A DNA stretch of 64,000 nucleotides from Aquarana catesbeiana (GCF_042186555.1 NC_133332.1:240244406-240308405), one strand, 5' to 3'. Counted from the first letter of the stretch, positions 1 through 10,961 are shown. Translations and numbers: made by a program. The notes: a model not told the origin generated them from the sequence alone.

Positions 1-481
1 GGGGTTTGTACTGCCCTGCCATTTTAGCACCTCAAGAAATGACATAGGCAGTCATAAACTAAAAGCTGTGTAAATTCCAGAAAATGTACCCTAGTTTGTA
101 GATGCTATAACTTTTGCGCAAACCAATAAATATACGCTTATTGACATTTTTTTTACCAAAGACATGTGGCCAAATACATTTTGGCCTAAATGTATGAATA
201 AAATTGAGTTTATTGGATTTTTTTTATAACAAACAGTAGAAAATATCTTTTTTTTCCAAAATTTTCGATCTTTTTCCGTTTATAGCGCAAAAAATAAAAA
301 TGGCAGAGGTGATCAAATACCATCAAAAGAAAGCTCTATTTGTGGGAAGAAAAGGACACAAATTTCGTTTGAGTACAGCATTGCATGACCGCGCAATTAG
401 CAGTTAAAGCGACGCAGTGCCAAATTGTAAAAAGTCCTCTGGTCCTTAGGCAGCCATATGGTCTGGGGCTGAAGTGGTTAA
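1..481 (+). mobile_element. TTAA-flanked piggyBac-like MITE, copy A (right part)
   Basis: The right half of a high-copy frog element cut by the window edge. It shares the blocks 'CTATAACTTTTGCGCAAACC', 'TTTATAGCGCAAAAAAT', 'GACCGCGCAATT' and the end 'GGGGCTGAAGTGGTTAA' with copies at 3673-4687, 9157-10067, 26790-27208 and, inverted, 30282-31124. Complete copies start TTAACCRCTT and end AAGTGGTTAA-like, so a TTAA target duplication and piggyBac-type mobilisation are inferred. It has no coding capacity. Confidence 0.75.
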
Positions 482-860
482 ACTTTTCATATTAACTAGA
501 TTATACACCACACTTTTTTTTAAGGATATTAACCGATTAATCGATTAATCGAAACAATAATCGGCCAACTTATCGATTATGAAAATAATCGTTAGTTGCA
601 GCCCTAGTTCCAATTCTTTCATACTCCATCCTAAAGTAAAAGAAAAAAAAATTGTCTGGGTTTCCAATATAAAGATGAAACTATGGAACAATCTGGTGAC
701 ACGTAATGACAGATTTCAGTGCTTTGTGGGAACTGCTCAATAATGAACCTTTGTGAACATCAATCTTTTCATTCTGCACCTTTGTGAACAGCAATCTTTT
801 CTTTTTCTCCATAGAGAAGGGAATGACCGTATGAGACCACAACTAAGCATCTGGTGAACT
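482..860. other. Gene-free spacer with a hAT-type TIR fragment
   Basis: No gene is seen. The stretch 529-606 is built of ATCGATTA-type units and ends AGTTGCAGCCCTA, which resembles one terminus of a widespread vertebrate hAT-like MITE (AGGGCTGCAACTAACGATTA when read on the minus strand). No matching second terminus is visible. Confidence 0.4.
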
Positions 861-1076
861 AAGGCCTCGTACACACGATACAAAAATCAGAAGGGAAAAT
901 TCATAAGATTGTTGTCTGCGGATTTTCGGATCGTTAGTACGGTGCTTTCAACAGCCGATTTGACTTTTTTGTCAGACAAAAGCTGGATGTTCAGGCTATA
1001 AAATATTTGTTGGATGGGAACTCAACGTCTGATTTTCAGATGGTCAGTACAGAAAACGTCACACAAAAGTACAAAC
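861..1076 (+). mobile_element. GTACACACGAT-family MITE fragment
   Basis: Starts GGCCTCGTACACACGATA and carries 'GGATTTTCGGATCGT' and further quasi-palindromic blocks. The same terminus occurs in complete inverted-repeat copies at 6359-6778, 9102-10380 and 56409-56834. The opposite end is missing here, so this is a truncated copy. Confidence 0.55.
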
Positions 1077-1386
1077 ACATATCAACATGCATATATACTA
1101 CATGCTGCAAAAAATTTCCTCAGCATGTGCAAAAACACTACAGCCCACTAGATGTCCTCAGTGGGTAATTACTTCTGTGCAATAACGTTAGGTGCTACCA
1201 AAAGCTATTAAAAAAATTATTAATACTAAACAATGTGCCAATATTACTAACAAAATATCACATATCAACATGCATATATACTGCATAGTGCAAAAAATAT
1301 ATAAATATATGTCCTTGACATTTGCAGAAACACCACAGTACACCGGATGTCCTCAGTGAGTGATCACTTCTGTGCAATGACGTTCC
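1077..1386. repeat. Imperfect direct repeat, two units 184 bp apart
   Basis: Units 1077-1190 and 1261-1386 both begin ACATATCAACATGCATATAT and end around CACTTCTGTGCAATGACGTT (the first unit with a few changes). Between them is a short AT-rich spacer. They look like an old local duplication; no function is visible. Confidence 0.7.
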
Positions 1387-1620
1387 TTTTCAGTATATTG
1401 TGCTCCTAATTCACCACTTATCGTGACTTCACCACCACCTCATGCAATGGCCACTCACCAGATGTAATAAGAATAAACGCCTTTGGTTCATTAAGGATAA
1501 CCAATCCGTTTGTGGTGGGTCCAATAGCAGCCTTTCCAAGCAATGTATTAGTATCTCTTACTCTGTTCAGTGCTCATAAAGACATATGGATAGCCATCAT
1601 GGTATAGTATGTCATTTCAT

Positions 1621-1865
1621 TTTATTAAAAAAGTTAAAAACATGGTTAAACTCACATGTTATGGTGCCCTTAAGACAGCACCAAGCAAATCCAGCAGTGT
1701 ATATGGAGAGCGGTGTCTCAATCTGTTTACCCTCTGTTACTGTGTCTCCTCACAGCAGCATGCGTTCCAGGCCTCACTCTCGATCAACCGGAAGTGATGA
1801 GAAAGTTCCCAGCAGCCTCTACGCGTTTCGCAATGTAATTTGCGTCATCAGGAAGCTTCCTGATG
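1621..1865 (-). repeat. GAAACGCGT-cassette repeat, copy 1
   Basis: Read on the minus strand: CCTGATGA, a hairpin GCAA-ATTACA-TTGC, then GAAACGCGT (complement of 1821-1829), then about 170 bp later an ATGTGAGTTTAACCATG block and AATAAA (complement of 1621-1626). Two other copies with the same order of parts occur at 33440-33592 (+) and inside 40319-41015 (-). The family is unnamed to me. The CTGATGA...GAAAC arrangement resembles part of a hammerhead ribozyme core but has one extra base and no visible stem III or cleavage triplet. Confidence 0.5.
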
Positions 1866-1878
1866 ACGCAAATTACAT
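1833..1878. repeat. 46-bp perfect palindrome
   Basis: The 23 bases 1833-1855 are exactly the reverse complement of 1856-1878, centred on an AAGCTT site. The left arm belongs to the GAAACGCGT cassette on the minus strand, so the palindrome is a head-to-head junction between that cassette and a truncated inverted copy of its hairpin. Confidence 0.9.
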
Positions 1879-1956
1879 AAAATAGTTCAACTCACCATAA
1901 TGCAGAATCAGTGGGAGCCCCGAGCGTGTCACTTGTCAACGTCACCTGCCTTCAGA

Positions 1957-2220
1957 TGCGGATTGTCACTTGCCACAACGCCACCTGCCACACATTGCAG
2001 ATTGTCACTTGCCACGATGCCACCTGCCACACATTGCGGATTGTCACTTGCCATGACGCAACCTGCCACATGTTGCGGATTGTCACTTGCCACAATGTCA
2101 CACGTAGCGGATTGTCACTTGCCACACGTACCGGATTGTTGCTTGCCACGTCACCTGCCACACGTACCGGATTGTCACTTGCCACGTCACCTGGCAAACA
2201 TTGCGGATTGTCATTTGCCA
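1957..2220. repeat. 39-bp minisatellite
   Basis: About seven degenerate units of the type CGGATTGTCACTTGCCACRA followed by a CACCTGCCACACATTG-like half; the first units are 39 bp (13 codons), later ones shorter. Because the period is a multiple of three, long open frames run across it on both strands (a 257-residue one on +). These reflect the repeat and not a gene. Confidence 0.85.
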
Positions 2221-2253
2221 GCCCATTCCCACTGTGAGGAGCCCGGTGTTCTG

Positions 2254-2484
2254 CCGAGAAAGGTTCCCCCATCGGATAGTGTCTGCCCTGTACTGCCGAA
2301 AGTCTCCGAACATGAACAGCGGGAGCGTGTGGCACGATGTACTCTGAAGCGAAGGCGCCGCATAGAGCTCATGAACAGCTGTTCATGTTCTGAGACTTTC
2401 AGTGTCTCCTTTGTCCTCCATACAAGCACTGCGCCTGCGCAGTCCAGGGCGGCCGGACACTATCCGATGGGGGACCTTTCTCGG
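2254..2484. repeat. Inverted repeat (MITE-like)
   Basis: Arm 2254-2283 (CCGAGAAAGGTTCCCCCATC...) is the near-exact reverse complement of 2456-2484 (GACACTATCCGATGGGGGAC...). The interior holds a second short palindrome, GAACAGCTGTTC, at 2374-2385. It resembles a small fold-back MITE; no target duplication was recognised. Confidence 0.7.
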
Positions 2485-3585
2485 AGAAACCTCACAGTGG
2501 GATCCACAGCGGAGCCGGGGGAACAAGCTGGCTGTCGGGCGGGAGTTTGCCGCCCCCCTAAAAGTGCCGCCTGGAACCATGGCTCCAAAGGGTCCCATGG
2601 TAGGGCCGGCCCTTCACCTGAGCATGACTCCATCATATCATCTTCTGTTAAGGACCATGTGTGGTCACCCTGAGCCTTTCTCCATTAAAATTACAACAGA
2701 CGATTCTAGGAAAGTTAAAGTGTTACTAAGCCCACAACTGTAAAATCAGTCTGTATATGCAATAAAGCATGCTTGATATACTCACTGTGGAACCTAAGGG
2801 GTTAATCTTCCGCATTGTGTTAAAAGGCTGTTTGATCCTGTCTTCTCTGATCCTCCCCTTCTTCCTCTGTCCCCAATCCATTTCCTGTTAGTAGAGAGCC
2901 TTGGGGGCACTCTGCACATGCTCAGGTTGGTGTGTATTGCTAGAGGGTTTTTTTTTTTTTTTTTTTGGGGGAGGGTTCATATGATCAACACAAGGCCAAT
3001 CAGCACTGTCCAGCCAGAGGGTCAGGGGCCTCATAGGAGAGTCAGAGGAAAAAGAAAACTCCTCTTCAAGCTTTAACCAGACACTGATAGAAGTCATAGG
3101 ACTGCTATGTACTGCTGATGAGAAAACGGTATTTAGCCGTTTATATTTGCATTTCCATGTTCTGTGTACTGTGGGAGACCCGATATAGTGAATGCAGGGT
3201 CCTGGGTTTTGTAGCACTTTAAAATTCAAATCCAGCCAAAACTCTACTAAAGTAGAACTTAATGTGAAACCCCTGAACATTTTTTTTTCCATTTGTGTCC
3301 CATTGGGGAAATTCCCTTCATTTACTGTCCCATAGTCAAAAGAGAAAATGAGAGGAAATCCCTCCAAAATCAGGGAATTCCTGGTTGTCACCAAAACTAG
3401 TGTCCCCATTGGAAGATTTTCCCTCTATTTCTGTTGCAGTGGGAATCCAAAATGTATTTATTTTTTGTCACCTTAACTCCCAGTGGTAATGGTAAATAGG
3501 ACTAATAGAGAAGGTAAATCTCCCTAATGGAGGCACAGACAGCAATACAGCAATTTGGGTTTCTAATCCTTCACCTCATCCAAAC
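2485..3585. other. Gene-free repeat-like region
   Basis: No gene is supported. A T-run lies at 2949-2966. The part 3290-3560 carries phrases such as GGAAATCCCTCC and GTCCCCATTGGAAGATTTTC that recur at 5250-5390, 6175-6200, 11100-11130 and 43050-43130, so it belongs to an unclassified dispersed repeat (called family Y here). Confidence 0.5.
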
Positions 3586-4934
3586 CATACCTCCCAACCT
3601 TTTGAGATGGATACGAGGGACACCTATTAGCAAAAATATGTCGGCATAGGTCACACCCCCTGCCACGCCCCCTTAACCGCTTGCCGACCACCGCCTGCAT
3701 ATTTACTTTGACAGAATGGCACGGCTGCGTAAATGGGCGTACCTGTACGTCCCTTTGAATTTGTTGTCGTGCCATCGCATGTGCGCCGGCGGCGGCGCGT
3801 GCGCGCACCCACCGCAAGCTCCGTGAGTAGGATCGCGGGCCCCGCAAACTCGATGTCCACGGGAATACCCGCGATCGTCTCATGGAGAGGAAGAATGGGG
3901 AAATGCTAATGTAAACAAGCATTTCCCTGTTCTGCCTAGTGACACTGTCACTGATCGCAGCTCCCTGTAATCGGGAGTGGTGATCAGTGTCGTGTCACAC
4001 ACAGCCCATCCCCCCCACAGTTAGAATCACTCCCTAGGACACACTTAAACCCTACACTGCCACCTAGTGGTTAACCCCTTCACTGCCAGTCACATTTACA
4101 CAGTAATCAATGCATTTTTAATCGCACTGGTCGCTGTATAAAAGCCAATGGTCCCAAAAATGTGTCAAAATTGTCCGATGAGTCCGCCATAATGTTGCAG
4201 TCACGATAAAAATCACTAATCGCCGCCATTACTAGTAAAAAAAAAAATTATTAATAAAAATGCCATAAATCTATCCCTTATTTTGTGGACGCTATAACTT
4301 TTGCGCAACCCAATCAATATACTTATTGCGATTTTTTTTTTTTTTTACCAAAAATATGTAGAAGAATACGTATCGACCTAAACTGAGGAAAAAAAAGTGT
4401 TTTTTATATATATTTTTTGGGGATATTTATTATAACAAAAAGTAAAAAATAATGCGTTTATTTCAAAATTGTCGCTCTTTTTTTGTTTATAGCGCAAAAA
4501 ATTAAAACCACAGCGGTGATCAAATACCACCAAAAGAAAGCTCTGTTTGTGGGAAAAAAAGGACGTCAGTTTTGTTTGGGAACCACGTCGCACGACCGCG
4601 CAATTGTCAGTTAAAGTGACGCAGTGCCGAATTGCAAAAAGTGCTCTGGTCTTTGGCAGCCAAATGGTCCGGGGCTGAAGTGGTTAAAGGAGCACTGTAC
4701 ATTAAAAATGATTAGTTAAACCCACAAGTGCTCTATTTTACCACTACTATCCCTTTATACTGGTTTCTGAAATTTATAAATTGGATGGAAGGTTTAGCAC
4801 TGGGAAACACTTTTTGATAGATAAATAGTGCATTTTATATACAACTATATAGATCAGACCAAAATGAGGGACAAATGAGGAGGAAAGAGAAACAGAGGGA
4901 CTTTGTTCCAAATCAGGGACAGTTGGGAGCTATG
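3586..4934. mobile_element. hAT-like MITE interrupted by a piggyBac-like copy
   Basis: Termini are CATACCTCCCAAC at 3586 and GTTGGGAGCTATG at 4934, inverted repeats of each other. The flanks TCCAAAC (left) and TCCAAAAC (right) look like an 8-bp hAT-type target duplication with one base lost. The TTAA element 3673-4687 lies inside it, so the hAT-like unit is older. The interior retains a GAGGGACAAATGAGGAGG-type block typical of this frog family. Confidence 0.7.
3673..4687 (+). mobile_element. TTAA-flanked piggyBac-like MITE, copy B (complete)
   Basis: Begins TTAACCGCTTGCCGACC and ends GGGGCTGAAGTGGTTAA, 1015 bp, with TTAA on both sides. The 5' part is GC-rich (GTGCGCCGGCGGCGGCGCGT at 3781); the 3' part carries the A/T-rich family blocks (TTTATAGCGCAAAAAATTAA). 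It is the fullest copy in the window and is nested in the hAT-like element 3586-4934. No transposase is encoded, so it is non-autonomous. Confidence 0.8.
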
Positions 4935-4949
4935 TCCAAAACTATAAAA

Positions 4950-5470
4950 AAAAGATTGTCTTTAGTAATACTTTAGGTTTTGGATGTGGATAAGTGTTGG
5001 AGCCCCTGTCAGTTTTTTTTTTTTATTGCCTCCTGTTCCTGAGGATTTTCCATAAAGTATAACTAAAAGCAAAACTTTTTTTTTCTTGTTTTGGATAGAA
5101 TGCAGATGGATTAGAACACTTATTAGTTTTTATTGCTGTCTGTGCCCCCGTTCACCATTCTGTTCGCCCTCTCTGTTTGTCCTGTTTACCATTATCATTG
5201 AAAGTAAAAGAAAACCCCCAAGTTTGGGTTGCCCCCAAAAAAGCAATAAAGGGAAAAGCTTCTAGTGGGGACACTAGTTCTGATGACCTGGGGGTCCCCA
5301 AGGAATTTTCCCTTAATATGCAGGGTTTACCTTTCACCTCCTGTTTAGTTATGGGACAGAAAGTGAAGGGAAATCTCTGCAATGGTACACAAATGTCGAG
5401 AAAAAAAATCTATACCAATATAACGCTGCGCTATCCAAATGTAATCATAGCGCAGCATTATTTTGGTATA
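4950..5470. repeat. Family Y dispersed repeat with a terminal hairpin
   Basis: Contains the family Y phrases (TTCTAGTGGGGACACTAGTT, GGGAAATCTCTGCAATGG) also found near 3300-3560, 6175, 11100 and 43050. At 5412-5468 an ATACCAATATAACGCTGCGC arm faces a GCGCAGCATTATTTTGGTAT arm around a short loop. No coding evidence. Confidence 0.45.
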
Positions 5471-5674
5471 AATTTTTATTTGACACGAGCATATGGGACG
5501 TGATCAATGCTAGCAGCTGTCCTTTAATCATCTCTAATTATCATTTGGATTTTCACATGGTAGCTCGCAAGACTTTGTTTTTTTTTTTTTTGAGAAAAAA
5601 AAAATCTGACAGGGGTTATAACCCTCTCTTGCTGTATCCAAAATGAAAAAATAAGTTTTGCCTGTAGCTCTACT

Positions 5675-6152
5675 TTAAAGGTGTTGTAAAGGTTCAGTTT
5701 TTTTTTTTCATACTTGCCTCCGCTGTTGGTTTTGCACAGAGTGGCCCCGATCCTCCTCTTCTGGGGTCCCTCAGCTGTGCTCCTGGCTCCTCCTCTTCTC
5801 GAGTGTCTTGCCGGAGAAGCGTTTTCAGATAGGACACCTGTGTGGGCGCGCTCCCGTGTCCTGCTGCTGCGTCCATAGACACAGACAGCAGTACTCGGCC
5901 CCACCCCCTGGCGCCCGCATCATTGGATTTGATAGACAGCAGCGAGAGCCAATGGCTGTGCTGCTATCAATCTATCCAATCAGAACACGAGACACTGGCC
6001 GGAGTTGGTGTGCTCGTTCCTGTTGTGGGAATTACGGGGCTCAGGTAAGTATGAGGGGGGCTCAGGGGCGCTGCTGGAGCACAGGAGGTTTTTCACCTTA
6101 ATGCATAGAATGCATTAAGGCGAAAAACGGCGAGGGTTTCCAACCCCTTTAA
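5675..6152. mobile_element. TTAA-flanked MITE (TTAAAGG termini)
   Basis: Termini TTAAAGGTGTTGTAAAGGTT at 5675 and GGGTTTCCAACCCCTTTAA at 6152 are imperfect inverted repeats with TTAA on each side. Near the right end a TTAATGCATAGAATGCATTAA hairpin (6098-6118) is present. The TTAAAGG tip resembles the T2-type MITEs of Xenopus. Non-coding. Confidence 0.7.
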
Positions 6153-6358
6153 CTCCTTGTTAGGGTAAGACGTGATGGGAAATCTCCCCAATGGGGATAC
6201 AGACAAGAAATAAAAACATATTTTTAACAAAGTGGCAAAAGTATAAATGTTTTGTCCCGGTGACAACCTCACTTGTATTAGCATTCCAGAGACAGGAAGT
6301 GACGGAGAATCCGTTTAGTTTGGTCACATAGGAAAATAAAAAAAACCTGATAGTATTT

Positions 6359-6778
6359 GTAATGCCGCGTACACACGATCGTTTTTCTCGTCGGAAAAAG
6401 ATATGACGGCTTTTCCTACGGAATTCCGCTCAAGCTTGCCTTGCATACACACGGTCACGCAAAAGTTCGCTGAAATTACGACCGTCAAGAACGCGGTGAC
6501 GTACAACACTATGACGAGCCGAGAAAATGAAGTTCAGTGCTTCCAAGCATGCGTCGAATTGTTTCCGAGCATATGTAGGGATTTTGCACGTTGGAATTGC
6601 CACAGACGATCGCATTTTTGGATAGGAACTTTTCCCAACTGAAAAATTGAGAGTATGCTCTCAATCTTTTGCTGGCTGGAATTCCACCAGCAAAAGACTA
6701 ATGGAGCGTATACACTATCGCAAAACTCTCATCGGTCTTTTGCGGGCTGAAATTCCGATCGTGTGTACGCGGCATTAC
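6359..6778. mobile_element. GTACACACGAT-family MITE, complete
   Basis: A 23-bp perfect terminal inverted repeat: GTAATGCCGCGTACACACGA... at 6359-6381 and its exact complement at 6756-6778. The perfect match suggests a relatively young insertion. The interior is quasi-palindromic and non-coding. A TA dinucleotide lies in each terminus, so a mariner-like TA target is possible but not proven. Confidence 0.8.
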
Positions 6779-8056
6779 TCTTTTTCCGTCTATCCAAAAC
6801 TGAAAAAAAAAATTGTGTATAACTAGACTTGAACTTTTAGAACTTTCCAATAATTCTTAAAGCATTGCGTCTCCCCGTTCTGCCACTTTTTCCGTACACC
6901 AATTACATCGATTCATTTTCTGTGTTCCTTATTGTCCCTCTCCTTCCTTTGTCTGAATTAGAAGATGACAAAAGGGAATTTAGAAAAAGTGCAACCTGGC
7001 AGAGCGTAAATTAGCAGAAGCAGAGTAAAGCAAATTTCCTAGCAAGGTATTTCTCCTGGGAAAAGGACGGTTCGAGGGACGTACTCGCGGTCAATGCACA
7101 CACATCTGCAAGGACACAATAGGGGTCATCTTCAAATAGAGAAAATGCAGAGAAGAACTGAAAACGTCGAGTCTCATCTCTTTGTCACTAACTGCCTCTT
7201 CTAGATTTTATAATAATGTAGGCGGAATAAATAAACACATCTCATATGTGTGTGAAACTAGTGGAATATTTATTGAAAAAGCATTCTATCAAGAGCAAGA
7301 GCCTACAGTATAACGGCCAATCTGCTTTCTTTTTCTCTAGGTCTGACTGCTCCAAACTGAGGTCATATGTTGGAATCGTGTACGTCACTGTACTGTCGGT
7401 TCAGGTTTGGTCTAGGAACTTCAGTAGTCTGTTTGCTATGCACACCCCCGCGCGCGCGCACACCTGGTGCCGCCATTGGGTCCTGGCATGGCCCTTCCAC
7501 ACATACAGAATATTAATTCCCATGTGTGTGCAAGGACAGGGAAGGACTTTATGCCAAACGCATGCGCAGATTTAAGGGGAAACCATATCTGTGCATGTTC
7601 CAGAGTCCTGGAAGGGGGCAGAGAGGTCCCAGATGTCATTCTTTCCTGGGCAAGAGATGCGAAAGTGCTGCCTTGCAGTACAATAGATGTGTAAAACAAA
7701 TAAATAAAAATATCCAGTTCAAAGAGAGAAAGAGGAGAGGAGGCAGGGCATGGCGACATTAGGTTTAGGGTGAAGGTCCGCTTTAATTGCATAGTTAGTG
7801 ATTTGGATCCGACATTACAGGAAGATTACACAGCCATTCCCTGAAGTTGCTTCTAAGTGCGTCAAGGTTGCATCAAAAAGTCGTGCGAAAGTCGCCTGGC
7901 AAAGTCGCACAACTTTCATGTCGGAGCAATGTGAGCTTGGCACATTTCATACCTGATGGACAGCTGTGGAAGCTGACAATCACCAGCAGTCAGGCTGCAT
8001 TCACATCTCGGCAATTTTTAATCGCGGGCAGATGTGCCACGATTCTGCCCACGACT
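6779..8056. other. Gene-free region
   Basis: No gene, RNA gene or complete transposon is recognised. There is a CGCGCGCGC tract near 7450. Short open frames on both strands lack family resemblance and overlap one another. Confidence 0.5.
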
Positions 8057-8447
8057 TGAAGGCCTCATTCACACGAGGTGGATCCGCTCAATGGAGTCCG
8101 CCAGCTTAGCAGGAGATCTCTCTGTTGATCTCCGCTGAGCCGGCGGATGACAGGTCCGTCTATGCTCACTGAGCGGGGAGGGGACTGTCAGAGCGCTGCT
8201 GATTCCTATGGAGGGATCGGACTAAAACGGACAGCACATCCGTTTTCATCAGATCTCATCCGATCCACCAGGACGGATGGCGAATGTATCGCCATACGTC
8301 TGATTTTAGCGGATTGGATGGCAGACGGGTGTCAGCGGACACATCTCCGCTGACATTTGTCTCCCCACAGGAGTCAATGGATGGCCCGCTCGGATCCACC
8401 TGAAAAAGGCGGATCCGAGCGGGCTTGTCGAGTGAAAGGGGCCTAAA
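8057..8447. mobile_element. MITE with CATTCACACGAG / CGAGTGAAAGGGGCC termini
   Basis: Starts AAGGCCTCATTCACACGAGG and ends CTTGTCGAGTGAAAGGGGCC. The interior holds repeated GGATCCGC-type blocks and an exact 14-bp stem at 8384-8424 (GCCCGCTCGGATCC with its complement). Non-coding. Confidence 0.65.
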
Positions 8448-8460
8448 GCACCGAGGTATG

Positions 8461-8735
8461 AATAACAAATTGCAGAATGCACATTTGAGATGCCATTCAT
8501 TTGAATGGCACCTGAAATCGCAGTGCTGTTCTGGCGTGATTAATCGCGCTGCAATCACAGCGACTCGCTTCGTGTGAAACATGTTGGCCAAAAGTAGCTC
8601 CTGAACTTTTTTTGGGTATCAAGCTTCACGCGATGCAGGTTGCCGTGATTGCAGCGCGATTTATCGACAACTGCACCATGATTTTAGGAGCCATTCAAAT
8701 GAATGGCATCTTAAATGTGCATTCTGCGATTTGTT
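8461..8735. repeat. Long inverted repeat (about 115-bp arms)
   Basis: Arm 8461-8580 (AAATTGCAGAATGCACATTT...) pairs with 8620-8735 on the other strand (AAATGTGCATTCTGCGATTT). Arms are roughly 80 percent identical by eye with a spacer of about 40 bases. Likely a fold-back MITE of the same broad group as its neighbours. Confidence 0.7.
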
Positions 8736-9101
8736 GTGCTACTACAGTGATCACCATTATATGCCATGTCCTGTGCCAACCAGCTTTCGCACTGCTTACA
8801 GACCACAGGGGGTCGCTCATGCAACACTGTCACCATTCAAAGAACACCTTGTTTTTTTTTTTTAGCAGATCTCTCTCTACTCCCCTGTCAGAACAGGGAT
8901 CTGTTTGTTTACATTGACAGATCCCAGTTCTGGCTCTCTGTGGATCAATCGCGGGTGGCCGGCCACGTGCATTGGCTCCCCAGCGTGCAGCGTGCACGTG
9001 CCTGCTACAGCTCTTACAGGAGCCGACGTACACCTATGGCGATTTGCGGGTAAATGGTTAATGACTACAAGGCTTTCCCTGTTTAGACGAGGTGGAGTAT
9101 A

Positions 9102-10380
9102 ATGACCCATACACACGATCCGAATATTGTACAACAGATCGTACGACTTTTTTCGCTTAACCACTTCCCTACCCGCCTATAGTCAAATGACGTCCACAGA
9201 TGGGATCTCCCATCCTGGGTGGACGTCATATGACGGCCTCGGGTTCCCGGCCGCCTAGGGGGCGCGCGCGCCCGCTGCGTTGCTCGGGACCCGGTGCGTG
9301 TGCCCGGCGGCCGCGATGTCCGCCGGGCACCCGCGATTGCCCGTTAACCGGGCCGGACCGTGGATCTGTGTGTGTCAGCTCAGAGGAGAGCGATCTGTGT
9401 TCCCAGAACAGCGGAACACTGATCGGTCTCCTCCCCTTGTACGTCCCCTCCCCCTACAGTTAGAAGCATTCCCTAGGAAACACATTTAACCCCTTGTGTC
9501 CCCCTAGTGGTTAACCCCTTCACTGCCTATCACATTTACACAGTAATCAATGCAATTTTATAGCATTGATCGCTGTATAAATGTGAATGGTCCCAAAAAT
9601 GTGTCAAAAGTGTCCGATGTGTCCGCCATAATGTCGCAGTCACGAAAAAAAATTGCGATCACCGCTATTATTAGTAAAAAAAATAAATACATTTTTTTTT
9701 TTTTTTTTAAATGCCATAAATCTATCCCGTATTTTATAGACCCTATAACTTTTGCGCAAACCAATCAATATACGCTTATTGCGATTTTTTTTTAACCAAA
9801 AATATGTAGAAGAATACGTATCGGCCGAAACTGAGGAAAAAATTTGTTTTTTTTGTTTTTTTAAATTGGGATATTTATTATAGCAAAAAGTAAAAAATAT
9901 TGTGTTTTTTTTCAAAATTGTCGCTCTCCTTTTGTTTATAGCGCAAAAAATTTTGTTTGGGTACATCGCACGACCACGCAATTGTCGTTTAAAGTGCGAC
10001 AGCGCTGAAAACTAAAAATTGGTCTGGGAAGGAAGGGGGTGAAATAGCCCGGTATTGAACCGGTTAATAGTCGCAAGTAGAAATTGAATAGGTTACTGAA
10101 GTCACGAAAATTCTCGTACGACAGAAAAAAAAATCAGAAGTGATGTCATGTGTCGTAATGTATTTGTATTGTATTTTCGGATGACAACTATACTGACTAA
10201 ACGAAAATCGTACTATCTGGTATCGTACGAGGAAAATTTCCATGCTTGTCCGGTCTAATAATATCGGATGAATTGTCATGATCGGCTCTCGAAAGCGGTG
10301 TACTAACAATCCGATTATCGCACGGTTGCGACGAAAGTGGTATTTTTCGTCTGATTTTCGGATTATGTGTACGGGCCATA
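9102..10380. mobile_element. GTACACACGAT-family MITE split by a piggyBac-like copy
   Basis: Left terminus TGACCCATACACACGATCCG and right terminus CGGATTATGTGTACGGGCCA are inverted repeats. The TTAA element 9157-10067 is inserted about 55 bp inside the left end, so this MITE is the older layer. Non-coding. Confidence 0.65.
9157..10067 (+). mobile_element. TTAA-flanked piggyBac-like MITE, copy C
   Basis: Starts TTAACCACTTCCCTACCC and ends TTGAACCGGTTAA with TTAA at both ends (911 bp). It shares TAACCCCTTCACTGCC, GTCCGCCATAATGTCGCAGT and TTTATAGCGCAAAAAAT with copy B, but its right end has diverged from GAAGTGGTTAA. Its 5' third is strongly GC-rich (GGGGGCGCGCGCGCCCGCTG at 9259). Confidence 0.75.
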
Positions 10381-10421
10381 AAGGTGCTGATATCATGATC
10401 TCGACCTCATTCAATCAGACA

Positions 10422-10570
10422 AAAACTGGAGAGTACAAAATCTGGTACAGCTGTGCATGGTACCCAATCAGCTTCTAACTTCAGCTTGTTCAATTAAGTT
10501 TTGACAAAATCACCCGGAAGCTGATTGGTTTCTATGCAGAGCCGCTCCAGATTTTGCACTCTCCAGTTTT
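10422..10570. mobile_element. Palindromic AAAACTGGAGAGT MITE, copy 1
   Basis: Termini AAAACTGGAGAGTACAAAAT and ATTTTGCACTCTCCAGTTTT are inverted repeats and almost the whole 149 bp folds as a hairpin around CTTCAGCTTGTTCAATTAAG. A second copy of the same family lies in CDK20 intron 2 at 47476-47656. Confidence 0.75.
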
Positions 10571-10619
10571 AGTAAATCAATTCCTTTGTATTCATTCAAA
10601 ACATACAAGGAAATCTGTA

Positions 10620-10961
10620 ATTGATTAGGGTGCTGAGCAAGTACCTTCCTGTGGTCCGTATGCAGTAGGGCAGCAGCTCGGCACTTGACCTGGCATATAA
10701 CAGCAATCACTGTAGTAGCGCCAACTAATTCAATGGCTCTCAACTTCCCCAGCAGTCCCTCTAGCACGCGCTTTCTGAATGGCCCAGCGGTGGGGGAAGG
10801 AGGAAGGGGGCCGAACTATTGAAGGACCTCGCCGCGGTCTACCGGAAGTGGGGACGGGTACCTGTTTTTGACCCCCTCCCCCCGAAAGATGCCAAATGTG
10901 GCAGCGGAGGGGAGGAAGCAAACAAGCAGAGCTTCCTCTTTTGAGTGGAGCTCCGCTTTAA
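10620..10961 (-). mobile_element. Composite of MITE fragments, including TTAA family Z
   Basis: Read on the minus strand from 10961: TTAAAGCGGAGCTCCACTCA..., then a polypyrimidine block and CTGCCACATTTGGCATCTTT. This matches the complete family Z copies at 20651-21020 and 58182-58568. The other end is not recognisable; instead 10620-10735 resembles, in inverse orientation, the piece 8745-8860 (CACAGGAAGGTACTTGCTCA against CACAGGGGGTCGCTCATGCA). Confidence 0.5.

Noticed and set aside
1900..2673. Open frame of 257 codons on the plus strand
   Set aside because: It is carried by the 39-bp minisatellite, whose period is a multiple of three, and by the GC-rich inverted repeat after it. Equally long frames exist on the other strand, and there is no domain or splice context.
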